Below, piece by piece: positions 51,067 through 59,618 of a stretch of DNA of 60,906 nucleotides. Source of the stretch: Candidatus Bipolaricaulota bacterium (GTDB taxonomy: Bacteria > Bipolaricaulota > Bipolaricaulia > Bipolaricaulales > Bipolaricaulaceae); the NCBI GenBank assembly GCA_938084715.1, contig CALKES010000007.1:1-60906 (forward strand). The letters run 5' to 3'. The notes beneath the pieces are model-generated. The model worked only from the letters and a program-made list of their open reading frames with translations, was not told where the DNA came from and made no database searches. A program made the position numbers and the translations under genes. Positions within the stretch are counted from its first letter, which is position 1. Each line of letters starts with the position of its first letter.

Positions 51067-51957
51067 TCAGGCCGTTCCGGCCCGGGAGAGCCCAAGCTCC
51101 CGGGCGAGGCCGAGGGCATAGGCGAACTCCTCCCGGGTGATCCGGCGGCGGAGGGCGGGGACCTCGTGAGCCCTCCCCGCGGGGTAGTACTGGGCCATCA
51201 GGTTCACGAACGTGTCCGGGGAGATGGCGTCCCGGAGGAAGCGGAGGACGGCCTCGGTCCCGGAAAGGCCCTCGGGGAGGACGAGGTGGCGGACGAGGAG
51301 GCCCCGGAGGGCGATTCCGCCCTCGACCCGGAGGTCCCCCACCTGGCGGTGCATCTCCCGGAGGGCCTCCTTGGCCCGCTCGGCGTAGTCGGGAACTCCG
51401 GAGAGGCGCGCACCGACCGCGCTGTCCCCGTACTTGAAGTCGGGCATGTAGATGTCCACGATCCCCTCCAGGAGCCGGAGGGCTTCCACGGACTCGTACC
51501 CCCCACAGTTCCAGACCACGGGGAGCCGGAAGCCGTCCTCGACGGCGCGGGAGAGGGCCGCCACGATCTGGGGCGCCTGGTGGGTGGGGGTCACGAAGTT
51601 CGCGTTTTCGCACCCGACCTCCTGGAGGTGGAGGAGGATCCCCGCCAGGTCGGCGACCGAGATCTCCTCCCCTTCCCCGAGGTGGGAGATCGCGTAGTTC
51701 TGGCAGAAGAGGCAGCCCAAGTTGCAGCCGGAGAGGAACACGGTCCCCGAGCCGCCGCATCCGACAAGGACCCGCTCCTCCCCGAAGTGGGGTCCCCACG
51801 AGGCGACCCAGGGGGCGGACCCAGCCCGGCAGAAGCCCCGCTCGCCCTCCGCCCGCAGGGCCCCGCAGTTCCGCGGGCAGAGCCGGCAGGGGGAGGCGAG
51901 CTCGGCCAGGGCCTCGGCCCGGGCCCGAAGCTCCCCGGGGGAAAGGTTGCGCCTCAT
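51067..51957 (-). CDS. Radical SAM protein, PflX/COG1313-like
   Basis: A 296-residue radical SAM protein. An N-terminal Cys-rich part (SPCRLCPRNCG, GFCRAG) precedes the cluster motif CNLGCLFCQNYAISH, with the GEE/E(I/V) and a NCGGYES strand further on. It resembles the PflX/COG1313 group, distant relatives of pyruvate-formate-lyase activases, whose targets are mostly unknown. ATG 51957 overlaps the maf stop in ATGA. No glycyl radical enzyme gene is adjacent. Confidence 0.88.
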   Translation of the reverse strand: MRRNLSPGELRARAEALAELASPCRLCPRNCGALRAEGERGFCRAGSAPWVASWGPHFGEERVLVGCGGSGTVFLSGCNLGCLFCQNYAISHLGEGEEISVADLAGILLHLQEVGCENANFVTPTHQAPQIVAALSRAVEDGFRLPVVWNCGGYESVEALRLLEGIVDIYMPDFKYGDSAVGARLSGVPDYAERAKEALREMHRQVGDLRVEGGIALRGLLVRHLVLPEGLSGTEAVLRFLRDAISPDTFVNLMAQYYPAGRAHEVPALRRRITREEFAYALGLARELGLSRAGTA

Positions 51958-52544
51958 CCCCGCCTCCAGCCCACCTCCCGGAGGAGGCGGTCGAGGGTTG
52001 CCAGGGGAAGCCCGACCACGTTCGTGTACTCCCCCTCGATCCGGAGGACAAACGGGGCCGCTCCCCCTTGGATCGCGTACGCCCCGGCTTTGTCCAGGAC
52101 GTCCTCCCGGGCGAGGTAGTCGGCGATCTCCTCGTCGCCGAGGGGCTTGAACAGGACCCGGGTTTCGACGAGGGCCTCCCGCTCCTCCTGCCCGACCACC
52201 ACGAGGCCGGTGAACACGGAGTGCCAGCCCCCGGCGAGGGCCCGGAGGAAGGCCCGGGCTTCCTCGAGGTCCCGGGGCTTCCCGTAGGGGGCCCCGTCCC
52301 GGAACACCCCCGTGTCCGCGGCGATCACGGTCCCGTCCGGCCTCCTCTCCCGCGCCCACGCCGCCTTGCGCCGGGCGACCCGGAGGAGGTCGGGCGGGGC
52401 GAGGACCTCCCCCTCGTCCACCTCCGGGGGGAGGACCTCGAACTCCGGGACGAGGAACCGGAGGAGCTCAACCCGCCGGGGCGAGCCCGAGGCGAGGATC
52501 AGCCGTTGCCCTCCTGCCCGAGGCTCTCGATAATCGGGCGGCAT
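51954..52544 (-). CDS. maf: Maf-family nucleotide pyrophosphatase
   Basis: Maf proteins hydrolyse (d)NTPs, often dTTP/UTP or modified bases, as house-cleaning enzymes. LILASGSPRRVELLR, the DEGE and VIAADTGVF region, and the KAGAYAIQGGAAPFV motif are typical. The only ATG (52544) gives 20 extra N-terminal residues and shares bases with the divergent HDAC start. AGGAGGG is 6 bases before a CTG at 52502, exactly where Maf homology starts, so a CTG start is plausible. The stop overlaps the radical SAM start. Confidence 0.88.
   Translation of the reverse strand: MPPDYREPRAGGQRLILASGSPRRVELLRFLVPEFEVLPPEVDEGEVLAPPDLLRVARRKAAWARERRPDGTVIAADTGVFRDGAPYGKPRDLEEARAFLRALAGGWHSVFTGLVVVGQEEREALVETRVLFKPLGDEEIADYLAREDVLDKAGAYAIQGGAAPFVLRIEGEYTNVVGLPLATLDRLLREVGWRRG
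52506..52534 (+). promoter_or_regulatory. Leaderless promoter of the HDAC-like gene (TTGCCC-N17-GATAAT)
   Basis: TTGCCC at 52506-52511 and GATAAT at 52529-52534 are 17 bases apart. ATG 52543 lies 8 bases after the -10 with no Shine-Dalgarno. The promoter lies inside the N-terminal extension of maf if maf starts at 52544. Confidence 0.65.
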
Positions 52545-53379
52545 GGAGATCATTTTCAGCGAGCGGTGCCTGGAGTACCACACCGTCGGGCACCCCGAGG
52601 GCCCGGCCCGGGTCCGGGCCCTCCAAGGCTACCTCGCTCGGAAAGGGTACCCGTTCCTGGAGCCGGCTCCCGCCCCCGATGAGGACCTCCTCCGGGTTCA
52701 CACCCCGGACCACCTCCGGCGGGTCAGGGAGCGGGACTTCCACGACCCCGATTGCCCCCCCTACCCGGAGATCGACTTCTATGCTCGCCTTGCCGCGGGG
52801 GGGGCCCTGCTCGCCCAGGAGCGGGGCGGGTTCTCCATCCTCCGCCCCCCCGGCCACCACGCCGGCCCGAGCTTCCTCGGGGGCTTCTGCTACTACAACA
52901 ACGTCGCCGTGGCGGTGCGGAGGTCGGGGAGGAGGACCCTCATCGTGGACATCGACGGGCACCACGGGAACGGGACGGAGGAGGTCTTCTACGGAGACCC
53001 CCAGGTGACCTACATCTCCCTCCACCGGATGTACAACTACCCCGGGACGGGCCACGCCTCGCGGGGCAACTGCCTCAACTATCCCCTTCCCCCCCGGTGC
53101 GGAAAGCGCCTCTACGTCGAGACCTTGGAGCAGGCCCTGGCCGCGGCCGGGCCGGGCTTCGAGGAGCTTGCCGTCTCCGCGGGTTTTGACACCTACCGAG
53201 ACGATCCCTTGGCCTCCCTGGGCCTCGAGGTTGACGCGTACTACGACATCGGGGTCGTCCTCGGGTCCCTCCGGCTTCCGACGTACCTCGTCCTCGAGGG
53301 GGGGTACGTCCCGGAGGTCATGGGGCCGACGGCGGACGCCCTCCTCCAGGGCCTGGGCGATGCCCGGGGAGCGGGCTAG
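52543..53379 (+). CDS. Histone deacetylase-family amidohydrolase
   Basis: A 278-residue arginase-deacetylase-fold enzyme. RPPGHHAGP, GFCYYNNVAVA, metal motif DIDGHHGNGT, SLHRMYNYPGTG and GFDTYRDDPLASL are the zinc and catalytic segments of the family. Bacterial members deacetylate polyamines, acetoin-related or other acetylated compounds; the natural substrate here is unknown. The mRNA is probably leaderless. It is the only gene of its strand between maf and the ABC importer, which has its own promoter. Confidence 0.92.
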   Translation: MEIIFSERCLEYHTVGHPEGPARVRALQGYLARKGYPFLEPAPAPDEDLLRVHTPDHLRRVRERDFHDPDCPPYPEIDFYARLAAGGALLAQERGGFSILRPPGHHAGPSFLGGFCYYNNVAVAVRRSGRRTLIVDIDGHHGNGTEEVFYGDPQVTYISLHRMYNYPGTGHASRGNCLNYPLPPRCGKRLYVETLEQALAAAGPGFEELAVSAGFDTYRDDPLASLGLEVDAYYDIGVVLGSLRLPTYLVLEGGYVPEVMGPTADALLQGLGDARGAG

Positions 53380-53380
53380 A

Positions 53381-53410
53381 TTGCTCCAGCGCGGCCCGGC
53401 GGGGTACAAT
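53381..53410 (+). promoter_or_regulatory. Leaderless promoter of the ABC importer operon (TTGCTC-N18-TACAAT)
   Basis: TTGCTC at 53381-53386 and TACAAT at 53405-53410 are 18 bases apart. ATG 53417 follows the -10 by 6 bases, and there is no Shine-Dalgarno. Confidence 0.65.
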
Positions 53411-53416
53411 TACGCT

Positions 53417-54433
53417 ATGCGACCTCTAACCGTTCTTGCGGTTTCGGCCGCCTTTTCTCTTTCTGGCTTTGCCTCTTCCCTCAAGGTCTCCCTCCCTCCG
53501 GCCACGGGCGCGGTTCCCATCGTGATGGGGGTGGCGTGGGGCCTGTTCTCGGAAGAGGGGGTGGCGGTGGAGCTGGTGCCCCTTCCGAGCCAGCGGGACC
53601 GGCTCCTCGCCTTCCAGGCCGGCCAGGTGGACCTCGTGGTCACCGACCTCACGGGGGCGCTTCTCCTCCTCGCAAGCGTGCCCGGGGCCGCGGTCATCGC
53701 AGGCACGGCCTTCATCCCGGAGCCGGAGGCACTCCACCTGGCGTTCATCACCCCGCCAGCGTACTCCCGGATCCCCACCTGGGACGACCTCGTCGCCCGG
53801 GTCCGGGGAGGTACGCGGGTTCAGATCGCCCTTCCGCGGCAGTCGGACCTCGAGTTCGTGGCCGATGAGCTCTTTCGTAGGGAGGGCGTCACTGTCCCCG
53901 CGGACCTCTACATTGGCCAGGACAACCTCCTCAACAACGCCTCGTGGACGTTGCTGGGGATGGTGGCGGTGGGGGCCCTTCCGCAGCCCTACGTGGACTA
54001 CATCCTCGCCTACGGCTACCCGGGAAAGCCCACCTTGACCGTCCTCCGGTGGGTCTCGGGGGTGGACATCCCCCCCGAGGTGATCGTGGTTCGCCGGGCA
54101 CTTTTGGGCTCGGAGGCTTTGGCTGCCTTCTTCCGCGGCCTCCGGCGGGCGGTGGACCGGTTCAACGGTGAGGACCGGGACGCGATCGTGGCCGCGGCGC
54201 TCCCCCTCGCGGTGGACCTCTTCTTCCCCGGCGGGGGGCCAGAGACGGCCACCGACCCCGAGGTGCGGGCTGAGATCGAGCGGGGGATCGCGTCCATCGT
54301 GATCCCGAGGTTCCCCCAGCCCGAACCCGTCTCCCGGGAGGTCTACGAGCGGGTCGTGGCGTGGGCGGTGGGGAAGAGGTACCTCCGCTCCCCCATCCCC
54401 TACGAGACCGCCGTCGCGCCTCCTCCGGGATGA
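53417..54433 (+). CDS. ABC transporter substrate-binding protein, NMT1/SsuA-like
   Basis: A 338-residue exported type II binding protein. A signal peptide (residues 1-20) precedes KVSLPPATGAVPIVMGVAWGLFSEEGVAVELV, the pattern of the nitrate/sulfonate/taurine and thiamine-precursor (NMT1/THI5-like) group. The ligand is unknown. It starts behind a leaderless promoter and its stop overlaps the ATPase gene in ATGA, so the three importer genes form one operon. Confidence 0.85.
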   Translation: MRPLTVLAVSAAFSLSGFASSLKVSLPPATGAVPIVMGVAWGLFSEEGVAVELVPLPSQRDRLLAFQAGQVDLVVTDLTGALLLLASVPGAAVIAGTAFIPEPEALHLAFITPPAYSRIPTWDDLVARVRGGTRVQIALPRQSDLEFVADELFRREGVTVPADLYIGQDNLLNNASWTLLGMVAVGALPQPYVDYILAYGYPGKPTLTVLRWVSGVDIPPEVIVVRRALLGSEALAAFFRGLRRAVDRFNGEDRDAIVAAALPLAVDLFFPGGGPETATDPEVRAEIERGIASIVIPRFPQPEPVSREVYERVVAWAVGKRYLRSPIPYETAVAPPPG

Positions 54434-55164
54434 TCGAGGTCGATGGCCTGACCGTGGTCTACGGCCGCGGGGAGGCCTCCGTCCCTGCGGTGGCCGGCCT
54501 GTCCATGGACGTCGACACCTACGAGCTCGTGTCCGTGGTCGGCCCCTCGGGGTGCGGGAAATCGACGCTTCTTTTCGTCCTCGACGGGCTGCTCAAGCCC
54601 ACGGCGGGGAGGGTCCGGGTTCATGGCGAGGAGGTGCGGGGGGTGCGGCGGGACGTGGCCCTCATCCTCCAGGACGCTGGGCTGCTGCCCTGGAAGACCG
54701 TGCGGCAGAACGCGGAGCTCGCCCTCCGGCTCCAGGGGCGGAAGGAGTCCGCGGACAAGGTCCTGGCGGACCTTGGGCTTGCGGGGTTTGAGAAGCGTTT
54801 TCCCAGCGAGCTCTCCGAGGGGATGAAGCGCCGGGTGGGGATCGCCCGGGCCTTGGCCTTGCAGCCCCGGGTTATGCTCATGGACGAGCCCACCGCCAAC
54901 CTCGACTCCATCACGAGGGAGCACATCCAGAACCTCCTCCTCGGTCTCTGGTGGGAGATGGGGTTCACGGGGGTCCTCGTGACCCACGACATGGAGGAGG
55001 CGGTGTTCCTGGGGAAGCGGATCTTCGTCCTCTCCGCCCGCCCGGCGCGGGTGGTCGAGGTGATCGAGAACCCGGGGATGGGGGAGCCGGGCTACCGGGG
55101 GACCCCGGAGTTCGCCGCCCAGGTCGCCCACCTGCGCGGGGTTCTTGGGGGGAACGGGGCATGA
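54430..55164 (+). CDS. ABC transporter ATPase, SsuB/TauB-like
   Basis: A 244-residue ATPase. Walker A GPSGCGKST, Q-loop in LILQDAGLLPWKT, signature LSEGMKRRVGIARA, Walker B VMLMDEPTANLD and the H-loop in VLVTHDMEEAV are intact. The LPWKTV motif is typical of the sulfonate/nitrate/taurine importers. ATG 54430 overlaps the binding-protein stop. Its C-terminus has a VEVIENP strand as in SsuB relatives. Confidence 0.93.
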   Translation: MIEVDGLTVVYGRGEASVPAVAGLSMDVDTYELVSVVGPSGCGKSTLLFVLDGLLKPTAGRVRVHGEEVRGVRRDVALILQDAGLLPWKTVRQNAELALRLQGRKESADKVLADLGLAGFEKRFPSELSEGMKRRVGIARALALQPRVMLMDEPTANLDSITREHIQNLLLGLWWEMGFTGVLVTHDMEEAVFLGKRIFVLSARPARVVEVIENPGMGEPGYRGTPEFAAQVAHLRGVLGGNGA

Positions 55165-55946
55165 GGCGGACCCTCCGGCAGGCGTTCTACTACCTCCTCG
55201 CGATCGCGGTGGTGATCGGGCTGTGGTGGGGGGTGTCCTGGCTTCTGGAGACGGTCCGGGGGCGGGAGATCCTCCCCAGCCCCGGGGTGACCTTCGTGGC
55301 CGCCGTGGAGAACATCGGGACGCTGGCGAGCGCGTTTGGGACCTCGGCCCTGCGGTTCCTGATCTCCCTTGCGGTGGCGTTCCTCCTGGGGCTCCCGCTG
55401 GGCCTCGCCGTGGGGTTCGAGCCGAAACTCGATCGGTACCTTTCCCCCCTCATCTACCTTCTCTACCCCATGCCTCCCGTGGCCCTCCTCCTCTTCCTCT
55501 ACCTCGCCTTTGGCCTAGGGGAGGTCGTGCGGCTCGTGGTCGTGGTGATGGCCCTCTTCTTCCAGGTCGTCGTGGCCGCCCAGGGGGCGGCGAAGTACAT
55601 CGTCCCGTCCCACGTGACCGCGGTCCGGGCCGCCGGGGCGACCCGCGGGCAGGTCTACCGCCACGTCGTCCTCCCCGCGACCCTTCCCAGCGTCCTCACC
55701 GCCGCGCGGGTGTCCGTGGGCTTGGGGATCACGATGCTTTACATCGCGGAGACGAAGCTCGGGGTGCTCCTCGGGCCTGGGGCGGGCCTGGGCCGCTTCA
55801 TCGAGTACTACACGTTCCGGGGGGACATCTCCCTCGCGGGGGTGGTGGGGCTCGCGCTTCTAGGGCTCCTCTTCTACGTGGTCCTGGAGCTCCTCGAGCG
55901 GGTCCTGTGCCGGTGGAAGTTTGTGGGGGCCCGGGGTGGAACTTAG
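55161..55946 (+). CDS. ABC transporter permease, SsuC/TauC-like
   Basis: A 261-residue permease with about six membrane helices. The EAA-like coupling loop (VTAVRAAGATRGQVYRHVVL plus a downstream PATLP) and LPSPGVTFVA near the start match the sulfonate/taurine permease type. The N-terminus RRTLRQAFYYLLAIAVVIGL is hydrophobic. ATG overlaps the ATPase stop and the 3' end overlaps the NAD kinase start by 11 bases, so all four genes may be co-transcribed. Confidence 0.9.
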   Translation: MRRTLRQAFYYLLAIAVVIGLWWGVSWLLETVRGREILPSPGVTFVAAVENIGTLASAFGTSALRFLISLAVAFLLGLPLGLAVGFEPKLDRYLSPLIYLLYPMPPVALLLFLYLAFGLGEVVRLVVVVMALFFQVVVAAQGAAKYIVPSHVTAVRAAGATRGQVYRHVVLPATLPSVLTAARVSVGLGITMLYIAETKLGVLLGPGAGLGRFIEYYTFRGDISLAGVVGLALLGLLFYVVLELLERVLCRWKFVGARGGT

Positions 55947-56721
55947 AGCGGTCCTCTTCGTTCACACCCCCTCCCGGCCGGCCTCCCGGGCCGCCGTGGA
56001 GCGGGGCCTTGCCTGGTGCCGGAGGCGGGGGATCCGGGCGGAGGCCTACCCGGAAGGGAACGTGGCGGCGGCCGACCTCGTCGTCGCCGTGGGGGGGGAC
56101 GGGACCCTCCTCCGGGCCGCCTCCCTCGTCTACCCGCGGGAGGTCCCGATCCTGGCCCTGAACGCGGGGGGCCTGGGGTTCCTCGGCGCGGGGGATGCCG
56201 CGGGGATCGAGGAGGCCCTCGCCGCCGTGGCCGACGGGAGGGGCGAGCTTGAGCGGCGGGCGCGGATCCTGGCCCCCGAGCGGGGGACGGCCCTCAACGA
56301 CGCGGTCTTTCTCGGGACGGAGGCCGCGGGGTTCACCGGCCTCGACGTGACGGTGAACGGGGAAGGGGTCTTCTCGCTTGATGGGGACGGCCTTGTCGTG
56401 GCGACCCCCACGGGGAGCACGGCCTACGCCCTCGCCGCGGGCGGACCGGTCGTCGCCCCGACGGCGCCGGTCCTCCTCCTCGTTCCCCTCGCCCCCCACC
56501 GCCTTGGGGTGCGGCCCGTGGTCGTCCCCGAGGGGGCCGAGGTGGTCGTCCGGGCCCGCTACCCCGTCCGGATCCTCCTCGACGGGGATGGGGCTGGAGG
56601 TCTTGGGCCCGGGGAGGCGGTGGTCGTGCGGAGGGCGCCTGCGGGGACGGTCCTCGTCCGACTTCCGGGGACGGACGCGTTCTTCGCCCGACTCCGGGGT
56701 AAGCTTGGGTGGTCCGGTTGA
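55936..56721 (+). CDS. nadK: NAD kinase
   Basis: NadK phosphorylates NAD to NADP. The 261-residue protein has GGDGTLLRAA, a short NDAVF segment, GLVVATPTGSTAYALAAGGP and VVVPEGAEVVV. GTG 55936 is taken because homology begins here and it overlaps the permease end by 11 bases; TTG 55921 is an alternative. NAD kinase in an importer operon is unusual, but the coupling may just reflect genome compaction. Confidence 0.93.
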   Translation: MELRAVLFVHTPSRPASRAAVERGLAWCRRRGIRAEAYPEGNVAAADLVVAVGGDGTLLRAASLVYPREVPILALNAGGLGFLGAGDAAGIEEALAAVADGRGELERRARILAPERGTALNDAVFLGTEAAGFTGLDVTVNGEGVFSLDGDGLVVATPTGSTAYALAAGGPVVAPTAPVLLLVPLAPHRLGVRPVVVPEGAEVVVRARYPVRILLDGDGAGGLGPGEAVVVRRAPAGTVLVRLPGTDAFFARLRGKLGWSG

Positions 56722-56732
56722 AAGGGGGAACG

Positions 56733-58070
56733 GTGCAAGTCGAAGCGCTGCTCGATGGGGTTCTCAAGCGGAAGGTGGCCGATGAGCTGGAAGTCGTGGC
56801 GATCCGAAGCCGGGAAGAGCTGACCCGGTTCACGGGGTGCGCGATCCACCAGAACGTGGCGGCGTCCGACCGGACGGTCCACGTGAAGGCGTGGGTGGAC
56901 GGGAAGTTCGGGGTTGTGACGACGAACGACCTCACGGCGCGGGGGCTCGCCCGGGCGGCGTCCCGGGCGGCGGCCGCGGCCCGGGTTCAGACCACGCCCG
57001 CGGGCTACGCCCCCCCAGAGCCGAAGCTCGTGACCGAGGTGGAGGACTGGGACGAGGCGACCTGGAACGCGACCCCGGAGGAGCGGGCGACCCTCGTGGC
57101 CCGGGCGGTCCGGGGGGCGGCCGAAGCCGGGTTCAACGCCTCCGGCGCCCTCTCCACCGGCGGGGCGGAGATCTGGATCCGCACCTCCCCGGGGGTTGAC
57201 GTCTACCACCGGACGTCCGCCGTCCGGTTCGTGACCGTGGTCCTGGGGAAATCCGGCGGCTCGGGCTACGCCGAGTTCTCCGGCTCCCGCCTCTCCGAGT
57301 TCGTCCCCGAGGAGCCGGCCGAGCGGGCCCTCCGCAAGGCGATGGCCTCCGAGAAGCGAATTCCCCTCGAGCCGGGGGAGTACACGGTCGTCCTCGAGGA
57401 GCCGGCGGTGGCCACGCTCCTTGGGATGCTCTCCTCGATGGGCTTCTCCGCCCGGGCGGTCCTCGAACGGCGGAGCTTTTTCCTTGGGAAGTTCGGGGAG
57501 AAGCTCGTCTCGGACCTGGTGACCGTCTACGACGACGGCCTCCACCCCCGGACGGCCCGGATGCCGTTTGACTTCGAGGGGACCCCCAAGCAGCGGGTGT
57601 ACTTCTTCCGAGCCGGGGTTGCCGAGGGGGTGGTCCACGACACCCGGACCGCGACCCTGATGGGGACGGCCTCCACTGGGCACGCCCTCCCCCCACCGGC
57701 GGCCGGGTGGTCCCCGATGCCCACCCACATCGTGATGGAGCCGGGGGCGGCCTCCGACGACGAGCTCCTTGCAGGCGTGGAGCGGGGGCTCCTCGTGACC
57801 CGGTTCCACTACGCCCGGCCGGTGGACCCGATGCGGGGCGTGATGACGATGATGACCCGGGACGGGACGTTCCTCGTCGAGCGGGGGCGGGTTGTCGGGG
57901 CGGTGGACGACCTGCGGGCCACGGAGTCGGGGCTCCGGGCCCTGTCGCTTGTCGAGGCGGTGGGGAGGACCCAGAGGCTCATCACCCACGGGGAGGGGTT
58001 CGGGGCGTACCTTGTCCCGAAGGTGCGGATCGGGAAGTTCGCCTTCACCGGCCGGACGGAGCGGATGTGA
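56733..58070 (+). CDS. pmbA: TldD/PmbA-family metalloprotease subunit
   Basis: A 445-residue PmbA/TldE-like protein. GYAEFSGSRL, RMPFDFEGTPKQRVYFFRAGVAEGVVHDTRTA and the C-terminal GVMTMMTRDGTFLVERGRVV match the subfamily that lacks the TldD zinc His/Glu motif. With TldD it degrades unfolded or modified peptides. No TldD partner is visible here, so this may act alone or with a distant gene. GTG 56733 follows GAAAGGGGGA. Confidence 0.87.
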   Translation: MQVEALLDGVLKRKVADELEVVAIRSREELTRFTGCAIHQNVAASDRTVHVKAWVDGKFGVVTTNDLTARGLARAASRAAAAARVQTTPAGYAPPEPKLVTEVEDWDEATWNATPEERATLVARAVRGAAEAGFNASGALSTGGAEIWIRTSPGVDVYHRTSAVRFVTVVLGKSGGSGYAEFSGSRLSEFVPEEPAERALRKAMASEKRIPLEPGEYTVVLEEPAVATLLGMLSSMGFSARAVLERRSFFLGKFGEKLVSDLVTVYDDGLHPRTARMPFDFEGTPKQRVYFFRAGVAEGVVHDTRTATLMGTASTGHALPPPAAGWSPMPTHIVMEPGAASDDELLAGVERGLLVTRFHYARPVDPMRGVMTMMTRDGTFLVERGRVVGAVDDLRATESGLRALSLVEAVGRTQRLITHGEGFGAYLVPKVRIGKFAFTGRTERM

Positions 58071-59551
58071 TGGGGGCCCTGGAAGCGCTGCGGGCCTACG
58101 TCCGGGAGACGGAGGAGATCTCCGCCGCGGCGGCCCTCGCCGCCTGGGACCAGCGGACGGGGATGCCGGAGAAGGGGGCCGAGGCGCGGGCCAAGGTCCT
58201 GGGAAGGCTTGAGCGGCTCGCCTTCGAGCGGCTCGTGTCCGACCGGATGGCCGAGCTCCTCCGGGCGGCGGAGGGGGAAGCCGAAGGCGAGATCGACCGG
58301 GCCCTCGTCCGGGTCTGGAAGAGGAACCACACCCGGCACCGGGCGATCCCCCCCGAGCTGTACCAGAAGTTCGTCGAGGCGACTGCCCGGGCCGAGCATG
58401 TCTGGGAGAAGGCGAAGGCGGCCTCGGACTTTTCCCTCTTTCGCCCCCACCTCGCCGAGGTCCTCGACCTTGTCCGGGAGATCGCCCGCCTCATCGGGTA
58501 CCGGGAGAGCCCGTACGACGCCCTGGTGGAGGAGTACGAGCCGGGGATGACGACCGCTCGCCTCGGGGAGGTCCTCGGCACCCTCCGGCGGGAGCTCACG
58601 GCGTTCCTCCAGGAGCTCCGCCAGGGGACTCCGCCGGCTCCCCTGCCCCCCGGTCGGTACCCCGTGGACGCCCAGAAGCGGTTTTGCCGCGACGCCCTTA
58701 CCTGGATCGGGTACGACTTCTCCGCCGGGCGGCTCGACGACTCCGTTCACCCGTTCACGATCGGGGTCGGTCCGGGGGACGTCCGGGTCACGAACCGCTA
58801 CCGGGAGGAGGACCCTTTCTCCTCCCTGTTCGGGGCCCTCCACGAGGGGGGCCACGCCCTCTACGGCCAGGGGGTCGCCCCGGAGCTTGCCTGGACCGGC
58901 CTCTCGGGTGGGGCCTCGTTTGGGATCCACGAGTCCCAGTCCCGGTTCTGGGAGAACCAGATCGGGCGGAGCCTCCCGTTTTGGCGCCACGCCCACCCCC
59001 ACCTCGTCCGGCACTTCCCCGCCCTGGCCCGGACCTCCCCCGAGGACGTGTGGCGGCACGTGAACCGGGTCGAGCCCTCGTTCATCCGGGTCGAGGCCGA
59101 CGAAGTGACCTACAACCTCCACATCTGCCTCCGGTTCGAGCTCGAGGTGGAGCTCGTCGAGGGGCGGCTTTCGGCCGACGGGCTCCCGGAGCGGTGGAAG
59201 GGGGCGATGGGGGAGTACCTGGGGGTGGTCCCGCCCGACGACGCCCGGGGGGTTCTCCAGGACGTCCACTGGTCGGGGGGGATGTTCGGCTACTTCCCGT
59301 CCTACGCCTTGGGGAACCTTTACGCCGCGCAGTTCGCTTCGGCTGCGGAGCGGGAGATCCCGGGCCTCTGGGCGAGGGTGGCGCGGGGGGAGTTCCTCCC
59401 GATCCGGGAGTGGCTGCGGGAGAGGGTGCACCGCCACGGGCAGGTGTACCTCCCCGAGGAGCTCTGCCGGCGGGTGACGGGGGAGGGGCTCTCGCCGGAG
59501 CCGTTCCTCCGCTACGTCCGGCGGAAGTACGGGGAGGTCTACGGGCTCTGA
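58070..59551 (+). CDS. Carboxypeptidase Taq-type metallopeptidase (M32)
   Basis: A 493-residue M32 metallocarboxypeptidase. The zinc motif HEGGHALYGQG (HExxH-like, with Glu as catalytic base), a downstream GIHESQSRFWEN supplying the third ligand, and HWSGGMFGYFPSYALGN are diagnostic. It removes C-terminal residues with broad specificity; the best-known members come from Thermus and Pyrococcus, fitting a thermophilic lifestyle. ATG 58070 overlaps the PmbA stop in TGATG. Confidence 0.96.
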   Translation: MGALEALRAYVRETEEISAAAALAAWDQRTGMPEKGAEARAKVLGRLERLAFERLVSDRMAELLRAAEGEAEGEIDRALVRVWKRNHTRHRAIPPELYQKFVEATARAEHVWEKAKAASDFSLFRPHLAEVLDLVREIARLIGYRESPYDALVEEYEPGMTTARLGEVLGTLRRELTAFLQELRQGTPPAPLPPGRYPVDAQKRFCRDALTWIGYDFSAGRLDDSVHPFTIGVGPGDVRVTNRYREEDPFSSLFGALHEGGHALYGQGVAPELAWTGLSGGASFGIHESQSRFWENQIGRSLPFWRHAHPHLVRHFPALARTSPEDVWRHVNRVEPSFIRVEADEVTYNLHICLRFELEVELVEGRLSADGLPERWKGAMGEYLGVVPPDDARGVLQDVHWSGGMFGYFPSYALGNLYAAQFASAAEREIPGLWARVARGEFLPIREWLRERVHRHGQVYLPEELCRRVTGEGLSPEPFLRYVRRKYGEVYGL

Positions 59552-59558
59552 GGGGGGC

Positions 59559-59586
59559 TTGACGCCCGGCCATTTATGGATATAAT
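59559..59586 (+). promoter_or_regulatory. Strong promoter (TTGACG-N16-TATAAT) of the 59619 gene
   Basis: TTGACG at 59559-59564 and a perfect TATAAT at 59581-59586 are 16 bases apart. A leader of about 25 bases ends in CGGAGG before ATG 59619. It is among the best consensus matches in the window. Confidence 0.85.
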
Positions 59587-59618
59587 GGTCCACAATTTCT
59601 GTAGTGCGGAGGTGGACC

